A stretch of DNA of 64,000 bases from Sternotherus odoratus (taxonomy: Eukaryota; Chordata; Testudines; Kinosternidae). The notes beneath the pieces are model-generated. The model had not been told where the DNA came from and did no database searches. It worked only from the letters and a program-made list of their open reading frames with translations. Below, piece by piece: positions 23,701 to 35,700 of this stretch. Made by a program: the position numbers and the translations under genes. The number at the start of each line of letters is the position of its first letter. Position 1 is the first letter of the stretch. Where the stretch lies: positions 46,764,193-46,828,192 of the forward strand of contig JAVMKO010000005.1 in NCBI GenBank assembly GCA_032164245.1, written 5' to 3'.

Positions 23701-26700
23701 GATAGTCCCAGTTGGTAACAGAGTAAAAGAGGTGCCATGCCCCTAGTTTTCATCATAAGTGGGATAAAGACATGACGTCACACAATTAACTGAGCAGTAG
23801 CTAGTTCTTGTTAGTGGAATGTGGAATAAACCTTCCATGGGCTGAGCCTGTATGAATGTTTCATAGAAGATAGTTGCTTTTCTGGCAGGGTTTTTTATTT
23901 GATGTTCACCAGGCTCAATACAAGTTAAGCCTGCACTATCTACAATGGTTAGGTGTTGCCCATTGGTAGTACGTTCTCTAGACAATGTCATAGTAATATT
24001 GTGTAGCAGCATATAGGGAATATTTCAGGATTTGTGGGGTATAACCGGTGTGGCATGGCTCTATTTCCATGAGTTTCTCTGCTCTAAAGCAAACTGACTT
24101 CCGCTGGCGTTGTCGACGTCACCTCTGAGTACTGTCTTTCAGGCTTTACTTGTTGGTGTGTTTTGTCTTTCCAGGTTACTTTTCTTCCTTGGGGTTCCCT
24201 TCGAAGGGCTCTCCTGTTTCTCTCAACTCTGACACTCCTCCTCTTGCACCTAACTTCATAGGTAAATGGTGTCTTCTGTGTGGAAGCGTTTGTGATGTTG
24301 GTGGCCTGCTGTCCATACAGCAAAAAAATAGTTTCTCTGCTAAGTGTCTTTGAAATCTGTTACGTCCATATTTGATCTGAGCATTTTATTTCAAGGAAGT
24401 GGTGAACATGCAGTTTGCTACTCTGTAGCAGGTTTATGGTATCCTCCCTGTTCTTCTCCTTGGCAGCCCTCCAGAAACACAGACAGGGTATAAAGAAAGA
24501 ATCTTAGTAGAAATTCCTGATGATTGCCTGATTTAGACCTAACTACAGCTATGTTCAATTGTCTATTCTGTTAGTTTAGAGCACTACAGTTGGGGGCAAA
24601 ACCACTAAAACAATGTCACTAAGAAGAGAAATTGAGATTTTTTGTCAAAGTATTTTTAATCTCAGGACAGTGCAGCTGGTAAATGAAATGCCCCAATGGG
24701 GTATACATTGCAAAAGATCAATGTCTTCAGCTGAGGATAAAGAGGGACAGAGGGGCTTTAGCAGTGACACTAATATTTCCAGGTAATATTGACTAACAGC
24801 AATTTTAAAATAAAGATTTTCCAGTGATTTCCTGGAGCAATTGCAAGGAAATGATTAAAGAAATGCATTCATAATTGGTGTTGATGAATTTGCAAGGGGC
24901 TCTTGAGTTCTGTCAACAAAGTGAAATCACCTTTGAAAACTTCATTTCACGTATTTATGCATTTTCAACTATGCTAACATTAGAGCAGTTCCCATCTAGG
25001 AATCAGTGTAGATATGCTTTTCAAGTGCATGTGATAGGAATTGGGGGATGCAACCTTGGGTCTAACCATTTTAGAAGGAGACTTTCATTATGTTAAGGAG
25101 ACCCCAAAAATGCCTTAAAGTTTCTTAAATGAAATTAAATGCAGATCGTCACCCATCTCAAAAAAAGATACAGGAGCTCAAATGAGCAACTCAAATGATT
25201 AGAGGCCTGGAGGGATTTCTGTATGGGAAGAAAAAAAAGTGTTAGGATTGTTTAGTTTAGAGAGGAGACAAATGAGGTGTGACTTATTGGAGGTATATAA
25301 AAAATGAATGGTATGGAAAGTAATTTTAAATGTCCCTTTGTTCTTGGTATTGTGAGGCAAGGCAAATAGGGCTTTCAGTGAGATTTAAGGGAAAACCTTG
25401 TTCACATAAGGCATAATTAGCTCATAAAATTTATACAATGCTATCTCTGAGGCCAGGTGCATGGTAAATTAAAGTAAGACCATGCTTATATAGGCAGAAT
25501 AAAATGTATGAGTGTAAGCCCCTCTCGATTGTGTGCAAAAACCAACTTCCTGGGATTGAGAAATAGCTTCCCCTGTGGCAGTTGGTTTCATAACTCCAGT
25601 ATGGAGATACTAGCAGCATACTCTGAAATATCTGGTACTGGCCACTGTCCACCAGTGATCCGATCTGATATTGCAATTTCTATGTTTTAAGTCATCTGCA
25701 TCTAGTCGGGTGTAATAATACAAATACATACACATTTTTTGTGGCTAGTTGCCTTGTGCTACTACATATCCATAAGTATGTCAGCGTGATCATACCAAAC
25801 CTATGCTTGTGCATTCTGTTTTGGAAGTAGACACTGCAAGCACGTCTTTGGCATTGGCCTGCGTGTTGGGGGACTGATAAGGAAGAGAGACTTAGTCTCA
25901 CATTAGATTAAACTGATTCAGTTGCAGTGTGGACATAATTCTGCAGCAAAACTAAGTCTGTTAACCACTAATATTCACAGTTTGGGCATGTTGTTCCCAG
26001 TTATATTACAAAAAATAAAATGCCAGGAAACAATTTTATAAATGGCTTCAGCAAATGCTTTTCATCTTCCAGTGTGTACAGGGAAAGTGACCCTATTTTG
26101 ACATAAGGTCCTACCTGACCACTTCCCTTCCTGGAGTTTGTAAATTATTTAGCCACTAACATAGAGGGGGTCACACCACTGTTATTGAAAGAATGATGGA
26201 CATTTGAGCCTTGTCTTTAGTTGACTCTTTGGGCAATCCTACCACTGGTGAGCTTTAGTTGCTGAGACTTAACCAAATATCATCTACGCCTCTTCTGAGT
26301 GGGGGTAGACAACACTGTGGCTAAAAGTGCTGGCATCCTGTTCATGCTAGGGCTTTCACTGTTATGAATGGAGCTGCACTGATGCTTCAGCAATGGTGAA
26401 AGGTCACTGTAGATACCACCTTTGTTCACAAATAATTAATCTTCTCTTGGGTAGGGATTCTTGTTTCCCTTAGTTTTGTGGGTACCTTGTCAGTGCTGGT
26501 AGATTTCTGTGAGGTAATCTATGCAATTAATATTTCTCTCTGTGTATCCCTAGGTACAGTAAGAGCTCCCCCTACCTCTGGAGCGCCCCCACCAACCTCT
26601 GGAGCACCTGTTCCTGCTGGCCAGCCAGTGTATAGTCAGTTTGGGCAAGGAGATGTGCAGAATGGAATTGCAACTTCAGCAGTCCAGATGCAAAGGTACT

Positions 26701-29700
26701 TATGAGAAGAGCAAGTCATAGAAAAGGCTTTGGACACCTTAAATCTATGAAGCTACTAGAGCACAATACTACTTTCCTCCTCTCCCCTACACCTTTCCCT
26801 CATCCCCCTCACCATCATCCCCCCAAAATGGTCAATAATACTTATGGTTGCTTAACTTGTGCTTTAGATAGCAAAAAAGGTTTTGAAATGGTTTTAGATT
26901 TTTTTTGTCTTACTGACACTTGTGAAACAATGTAAAAGGGAAAGGGATACAATCAAAATATCAGTGAAACTCAATGAGCAGACTTCTCAGAGGTTTCTTG
27001 GGCATCAGCGTGGCCGGGGAGTTCTCAGCCACTTTGGAAATCAGGCTTGAAACCCTTTTTTAAAATTCCTTTAGAGTAATATCTCATGAGCTTGAAATTG
27101 TAATGTTACTTCCTGAAACGTTCTGTTCTTGTTACCTGTCAGGGTTTCTCATGAGTGCAGGGCTGTTGTCTTTGGGTTTTTTAGGTGAGACAATTGACAC
27201 CTGGGTGGAGGCCATATTTAAAGAATTTCATGTGCTTAAAATACAGGTGAGTAGGAAGGAGTCCAAACTTTGAACAAACCAAATTTGAGTCACTGAGCTC
27301 ATGGAGTAACTCCTCTTCTCCCCCACTCTTTTTATGTCCAAGATCACTTTTTGAATGTAAGGGCAGCTGAGGATCTACCCCGCCCCTTCCCGCTCACTCC
27401 ATTTCCCGCCCTTCTCCCCCACCTGCTCTCCCACACCCTCCCTCACTCACTGTCATTGGGCTGGGGGAGGGCTCTGGGCTGGGGCAGCAGGGTTTTCAGT
27501 GTGGAAGGAGGGCTGACCCTGGGCAGGAAGTTGGGGTGCAGGAGTGGGGTCAGTTGTGCAAGCTCTGGGAGGGAGTTTGGGTGCAGAAGGGGGCTCTGGG
27601 CTGAGGCAGAGTGTTCCGGTGCTGGCTCTGGGAGGGAGCTCAGGGCTGGGGATTAGGGTCTAGGAGGGAATATGGGGCCCTGGCTTTGGGAGGGGGATCA
27701 GGGCTGGGGCAGGAGGTTGGGGCACAGGAGGGGGTTTGTGGTGCTGGCTCCGGGAGGAGGCTGGGGGTTGTGGTGTAGTCTCCCACTGGGTGGCACTTAC
27801 TGCAGGCAGCTCCTGGTCAGTGGCGCAGCAAGGCTAAGGCAGGCTCCCTGTCTGCCCTGCCCTACGCCACTCCCAGAAGGCGGCGACGTGCCCCTGGAGG
27901 GGCGGGGGGGACACAGTGCTCCATGCAATGCCCCCCTCTGCTGGCACTGCCCCCACAGCTCCCATTGGCCAGTTGCCCATTCCTGGCCAATGGGAGCAGT
28001 GCTTGCAGGCAGGAGTAGTGTGCCAAGATACATAGCCCCACGTGCAGGGCTGCACTGGCTGCTTCCGGGAGTGGTGTGGAGCCTAGTGGCAGCCCAGCTA
28101 CACACGCTGGAGATTGCTATTGACTAGGAAAGTCCCCAGGATCGACCAGTCGATTGCGATCGATTAGTTGGTGACCACTGTATTAAGCAATTATTTCTGC
28201 CACATTAAAACTGTTTATCATTGGCTTTTATAACCTGTTTGTGTTTAAATCCTTTCTTCATGGAAAGAATACTCTGCCTTATGTGGGACCTAAAGTTAGC
28301 TATGTGTTTTCCTAGCGTGGATATTAAGTATTGATCACCGGAAGAGTCTTTGCATATTATCATGAAATAAGTATATGTAACATTTCGCAGTAGGGAGAGT
28401 TTGCTACACAGTCTGAATCTTTGCTTCTAGAAAGACCTAAGTGGCAGGGCTGGCTCTAGGCACCAGCCTACGAAGCATCTGCTTGGGACGGCATTCTGCC
28501 CATTCTTAGGGTGGCACACTCTGCTCCAGACGGGTGATTGTTTTAGCTTGGATAGAGGGTAGAGCCGGCCCTGCTAAGGGGTACACATACACAATACAGT
28601 ACAATGGAAACAGCAGCTGTCAGTTGTTACTATTAATCTGTTCAAAAACTTCCCCTCGAAAACCTTGGGTTGTAGTAGTCATATACCATCCAGCGTTTTA
28701 AGACTCTTAACAGTTTGTTCAGCTTCTGTACGTTGATGTTCTTACAATAGCATTAATTTCCATCTTAGCTGGAGATGCTCATACTTCTGTTTGAAACTTC
28801 AGTGTTTGCATTCTTGTGGGAGTAACTTTTTTTAATATCCCTTTTGGTTTTTTTGTGTCCCTTTGGAATTCAGAGGATTCTCCATCCAAGGGCCCCTCTG
28901 TCATGCCAGTAGGTTTTCGAGGATGACTGGGCATGGATCCCTTTTGGAGTCAAACAGCATTTCTTTTAATTGGCTGTAATCGTCTCCATTGATTGACACT
29001 AAGCACTGCCTTTTCCTACTAGCCCTTCAAAATGGTTGATCTAGCCTAGTTTGACAGCTCTTCCAGCCTCAAACTAACTGGGGGGTGAGACTGGGAAGTA
29101 TAAGGCAGGTATCCCACTTGGCAATGTAGAGCATTGCTACTATGCCAGTAAACTGCAGCAATACTTCTAGGACAATGCTGTACTGAACATGGGGAAAAAA
29201 CAAAAGCACAGTGGTTGCTTAGGTGAATCTATAAGAGTATTTATTTTGTAAGAAACCCTGGATTTTTGATAGCAGAAGTGTTACAGAATATTAAAAGATG
29301 TGCAGAAACTGTAATTGTATTTCAGACTTCATGTAATGCTTAGTTCTCAGGTTTTGTGAGAACTTGAAACCAAGAAGGTGTGTGTTGGAACATTCAAATG
29401 GTTTGTAAAGCATGGAAAACTGTTATTTCTCACATAACAGGTCACTCTTAATAACGTTTGTATTCTTTCCTTCTCTCCCCTCACAGGCCCTCTGCATCTC
29501 AGTCATTCATACCAGGCACTGCACCCCCACCTGTTAGCCAGACAGCTACCTTTCAGCAATATGGCCCTCCCCCAACCAGTGCACAGCAACTGACCAATCA
29601 CATGGCAGGAATGCAGATAGGCAGTTCAACCTCCGCTCCTCTCCCAGCTGGACTGGGCTATGGTGAGTTATTATGGCACATAGGTTGTGTATGTATAATT

Positions 29701-32700
29701 GCTTTCTATCTGTGTTGGTGTTTTGGTAGTGGAGCTGTTTTTGTATGGCAGTGACCCTCTTCCAGTAAGAGGTGGTGTTTTCTGGGCATTGAATGTCATG
29801 CTAGTATAAACGTAGATCTTATAGTGATAGGAAGTTTCTCGAGAGAGCTTAGCTTGTTAGATGTGGTAATCCTGGGAACGGATTGCAAGAACCAAGGAAG
29901 AAAAGTGAGACTGGTTCTATTGTTCAGCTACACTAGCTGAATGTGAACTACAGAAATAAACCATTTTCTCAGCCAGCTGTTCCAGATTCTACATACTTTG
30001 ATGCTGGACAGAAGCCTGCTCTAAAAAAGGAGGGGGGGGGAAAGGCCTGTCGAAGGGACAAAGTGCTGAACTCATGTGAACACTTAAGTGGCTGAAAGAC
30101 TATTGTCCTGCACTGAGGGGTTTCATGGGGCTTTGTAAACTAAATTGACATCAGAAGACTTCTACAGAAGAAAACGTTGAACGTGGGGTACCCTTTTTTC
30201 TGTTGTCATTCCTGCTACTGTAGTTGGCAAGACATTGCATTTATACAGAAGCTTGGAGATTGCAGTGAAACTAGGCCTTCTCTGCTTGCAAACATTTTTA
30301 TTGCACTTGTATTGTTTTAGTTAACACAATTAATTTTGCTAAGCCTATTCTGTACTATGGCATAATCCCACTTCCTATTTTTAGGACAAAAACAAGTGGG
30401 GTTTAAGTATACAAATTTTACTGTACACACTTAGGGAAATATCTTTCTCAAATTTCCCACTACAAATAGTATGGTATAAATGCCTTTAGCTAGTAAAATA
30501 TTTAGGTAAACCAAAAAAAGACAGGAAATTTGCATTAAGGAGATCATCTGTCTTGCATTGTTAGGCTTAGTCTACACTAGCACTTTTGTCAGTAAAACTT
30601 TCGTCTGTCAGGGCTCTGAAAAAAACACCTCATGACTGACAAAAGTGCTGGTGTGGACAGTGCTGTCAGCGGCTCTCCTGCCGAAATAGCTAAAGCCGCT
30701 TGTTAGAAGTGGTTTGTTTATGCTGGTAGAAGAGCTCTGTCCTGCCAGCAAAGAACGGCTACATGGGAGACTTTCCAGCAGCACAGCAGTAAGGCCCGTT
30801 AGGTAGACATAGCCTTACAAGGAGATGGATGAATGGTAGGAGATAAAGTTCACTGTAGCTTTTCAGGCTGGTTTTGCCCACTGCATAATGGCCCTCACAT
30901 TAGTGAAAAGACTCACAATGTTAAATGACATGAAATGAATTACAAATGTTCTTGGAATCAAAGATTAATTTGGTGGTGCAAGTGATCATGATTCAGGACC
31001 TCTTTAGGAACTTCCTCTTCCTCAACCCCTCCAACCCCAATTTCAGAAGGGCTTTTTTTCATGGAGGGTTTTTGTCAAGATAGGTTAGAGGCCATGGATT
31101 TTGTTTGTCTTAACTCAGGTGTGTGTTTGTGTGAAAGCAAATAATGGCAATAACTTTTCTGCTCATCAGGTCCCCCAACATCAGTTCCTCCAGCCTCAGG
31201 AAGCTTTACTGCGACAGGATCTGGTCTCTACCCATCTTACACTTCAAGCCAAGGACCCCCTCCTGTTACTATGACCCATGGATTGCCTCCTACCAGCCTG
31301 TCTCAGGGTCTTTCCATGGGGCAACCTGCTTTTTCTGGTCCGCCACTGTCAGCCCAGCGCCTCCCTCAAGCCCCTGGTTTTGTCCCACCTCCCTCCTCCA
31401 CAGGGATTGGACCTTCCAGTTACCCTCCTACCACAGGGGCCCCAAGACCTTCAACAATGCAAGGCCCACAGTTACCTGGACAGGCTCTAACTGGATTACC
31501 AACATCCCAGCCTAATCATGTGTCCCCACCACCACCTCATCCAGCCATGTCAGGACCTGCAATGACTGGCCTCCAGGGGCCACCTCCTCCCACACATCCT
31601 TCCCAGTCAGGATACCAAATGCAGCAGAATGGTAAGTCATCCAGTTGCTCCTTCTGTACTTGATATAAGGTAATGTGCAGTCTGAGTGAGCCAGTGGTAT
31701 TGGTTACTGAGTCGCAGTCATCCAGGACTGTGACAGTAACTGAAGATTCCAGTATTTCCCTGTCCCCTTGAAGGAAGAGAACATCTTTCTTCCACATGCA
31801 TTAGGTACACACAAGGCAGATTTTTGATGATCTTAAACAAAAAGGAAGCTTACAAAAAGTGAAAACTTAGATGACTAGGAAGGAGTATAAAAATATTGCT
31901 TGAGCATGTAGGGGTAAAATCAGGAAGGCCAAAGCACAATTGGAGTTGCAGCTAGCAAGAGATGTAAAGGGTAATAAGAAGGGATTCTACAGGTATGTTA
32001 GCAACAAGATGATCAGGGAAAGTGTGGAACCCTTACTGAATGGGGGAGGCAACCTAGTGACAGATGAAGTGAAAAAAGCTGAAGTACTCAATGCTTTTTC
32101 GGCCTGTCTTCACAGACAAGGTCAGCTGTGACCGCTGCACTGGGCAGCACAGTATGGGGAGGAGGTGAGCAGCCCTCAGTGGTGAAAGGACAGGTTAAGG
32201 ACTATTTGGAAAAGCTAGACATGCACAAGTCCAGGGTCCAGATTAAGGAAACCGAGGGTGCTGAGTGAGTTAGCTGATGTGATTGCAGAACCACTGGCCA
32301 TTATCTTTGAAAACTCGTGATGATGGGGGAGGGGGGTCCCACACAATTGGAAAAAAGCAAACATAGTGCTCATCTAATGACCTGGATGATGGGATGGATT
32401 GCACTCTCAGCAAGTTCGTGGATGACACTAACATGGGGGGAGAGGTAGATGAGCTGGAGGGTAGGGATAGGGTCCAGAGTGACCAGACAAATTGGAGGAT
32501 TGGGCCTATAGAAATCTGAGATTCAAAAGGACAAGTGCTAAGTAGCAGTTCTGCAGAAAGGGACCTGGGAATTACAGTGAACAAGAAGCTAGATATGGGT
32601 CAGCAGTGTGCCCTTGTTGCCAAGAAGGCTAATGGCATATTGGGCTGCATTAGTAGGAGCATTGCCAGCAGATCGAGGAAAGTGATTATTCCCCTCTATT

Positions 32701-35700
32701 CGGCCCTGGTGAGGCCACATCTGGAGTACTGTGTCCAGTTTTGGGCCTCCCACAGGAAAGATGTGGACAAATTGGAAAGAGTCCAGAGGAGGGCAACAAA
32801 AATGATTGGAGGCTGGAGCATATGACTGATGAAGAGAGGCTGAGGGAGCTGGGCTTATTTAGTTTGCAGAAGAGAAGAGTGAGGGGGGGATTTTATAGCA
32901 GACTTCAAGTACTTAAAGGGGGCTTCCAAAGAAGATGGGACTTGGCTGTTCTCGGTGGTTGCAGGTGACAGAACAAGGAACAGTTCTCAGGTTGCAAAAG
33001 GGTAGGTCTTGGTTGGATACTAGGAAACACTGCTTCACTAGGAGGGTGGTGAAGCGCTGGAATGGGTTACCTAGGTAGGTGGTGGAATCTCCATCCTTAG
33101 AGGTTTTAAGGCCCTGCTTGGCAAAGCCCTGGCTGGAATGATTTAATTGGGGTTGGTCCTGCTTTGAGCAGAGGGTTAGACTAGAGGTTAGTCTGAGATT
33201 TAGGTGCAAGAGTGATCTGGTTCCTGATTTGTGTCTGTTGGTCTCTTGGCTGCATTTTTTTCACTAGAGTGTTTCTTCTAACTTGTTCAGAGTTTAGTGA
33301 AGAGTCCTGAGATCACCCCTGGTGGATGTATCCCTAATGGAGATTGTGTTTACTCCATGCTTCTTGGTCAATGTAGGTGCTACCTGAGTAAACTGAATTA
33401 GAAAAAAAACAAATTCTGGCTTGTATTGGTAAAAAGAATTGCTAACTGTTTAGCACCATATGTTTGCATTGTTCTTTACAAGAATAAAATATGGTCCCCT
33501 GCCCTGAAGAGTTTGCAATTCAAATTAAATATGTTGAGCTTTGGTTGGTAAAGTTGACATTTGCTTTCTTCTATATTCAGAAGTAGGAAATTTACAAAAA
33601 TTAAATGCCTGTGCTTGGGGATTTAAATGTGCACACCGTGCATGTTTAGGAAAGGTTTGTAACATGCTGAGAATGGATTGCTGCTACTCCCATGCTTCCT
33701 TCTTCCATGCCTTGATTTATCTGCCTTGGTGAACTAAAAAGCAGTAACAGTACTAATGAAAAGAAGTATTTAAACATAAGATCTACAGTTCTCATCCTGT
33801 TATGTTCTCTGCTGTTGATCACTGTTCTAGAGTGGTTTAGTTGCTGATCAGGGAGTTTAGCCCTAGGTTACACTACAGGATTATAGCGCGTTTGGTTGTA
33901 GCGCATCCCATATAGCGCAATAGGTATTGCGCTAGAGCGTGTGCACACTGAGACCCTGCAGCGCTAAAGCATGGACACATTTGCGGCGCTTCTGGTGGCA
34001 CTGAGAGTAGCGCAATAGGGTAGGTATCCCACAGAGCACCTCTTCCCAATCTGGCACAGTGCCTTGTGGGAAGGGGAGCGTCACTTGCGGCCATTCTGCA
34101 TCCGGTTCCAACTCCCCGTGATGCTTTGTGTCATATCCCAGCAATCCCTGTGTTTCCATCCACCTCAGGCGCCATCTCTCAATGGTTTCAGCAAGGCACG
34201 CGCGCTCCGTCGTCCGTTTTCCTGTGCTGTAATGGATCGCGAACTGCTGCGGAGCATGCTGGCGAGAGTTGCAAGCACAACTCTCTGCGCGGCGGAGTTC
34301 ATTCTTGAAAGGGAATGTGACAGTAGTGATGAGTCTGGAGAGGAAGACGAGATAGAGCCGAGGAACAAATTGGACACTAAACTGCTCATTGCTTTAACGG
34401 ACATGCTCACAACCGTGGAACGCCGCTTCTGGGCATGGGAAACGAGCACTGACTGGTGGGATCGCATTGTCTTGCAAGTGTGGGACGGATGAGCAGTGGC
34501 TGCAAAACTTCCGCATGAGAAAAGCCACTTTCATGGGTCTGTGTGCTGAACTCACCCGCGTCCTGCAGCGCCAGGACACCAGATTGAGAGGTGCCATCCT
34601 GGTGGAGAAGCGGGTGGCTATAGCACTCTGGAAGCTGGCCACCCCAGACAACTACCGATCGGTGGCCAACCACTTTGGGGTGGGGAAGTCGACCGTTGGA
34701 GTCGTGTTGATGGAAGTGTGCAAGGCCATTAATCGCCTCCTGCTACGAAAAATCATGACTCTTGGTGACGTGCGTGACATCGTGGCTGGCTTTGAGCAGA
34801 TGGGTTTCCCTAACTGTGGAGGGGCGATCGATGGGACCCATATACCTATTCTGGCGCCCAACCACCTAGCAGACGAGTACATTAACCGAAAGGGGTACTT
34901 CTCCATGGTTCTTCAGGCACTTGTGGATCACCATGGGCGGTTCACTGACATTAATGCAGTCTGTTCGGGAAAGGTGCATGACGCACTCATGTTCCGCAAC
35001 ACCGGCCTGTTCAGGAAGCTTCAAGAAGGCACTTTTTTTCCAGAACACAGGATCCCCGTGGGGGAAGTGGAAATGCCCATTGTGATTCTTGGCGACCCCG
35101 CTTACTCTCTCATGCCCTGGCTCATGAAACCCTACACGGGGAGCCTGGACAACAGCCAGGAAAGGTTCAACTACAGGCTGAGCCACTGTCGAATGACTGT
35201 GGAGTGTGCCTTTGGGCGTCTTAAAGCCCGCTGGAGATGCCTTTATTGGAAGAGAGACTTGGCAGAGGGAAGTATATCCGCGGTTATTTCCGCGTGCTGT
35301 GCCCTACATAATCTCTGTGAGCGGAAGGGCGAAGCCTTCACTATGGCATGGACCTCGGAGGTTCAACAACTGGAGGCCACGTATGCACAGCCAGAGAGAA
35401 GGGCTATTAGAGGGGCCCAGTGCGAGGGTACAAGGATCAGGGAAGCCTTGAGGGAGCATTTTGAGGCTGAAAGCGAATTCTAATGGGAATTGCAGAGGGA
35501 GGGAGGTTTGAAGGGAGCAGTCTGTTAATAGGATAAGGCGTTTGCTTTTCTGTACCTATTACACACATTTCTGCACCGAATACAGAAACCCATTTATTAA
35601 AAAGAATTAATTTATTGAACAGCTTTCTCATAATCTGAAATAAAAGTTGAAAAACATTAAAGTATGTGAGGGAGGAAGGAGTGTGAAATTGGGTTGAGGG

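Larger units (their letters stand above)
20723..26553. other. SEC24C: Intron 2
   Basis: Noncoding. It contains fragments of the snapback repeat family (21688-21720 and 21850-21900), a CR1-type 3' end (21931-22199), a SINE (22979-23165) and a short CR1 piece (25165-25330). I see nothing identifiable in 23170-25160 or 25340-26550. Confidence 0.8.
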
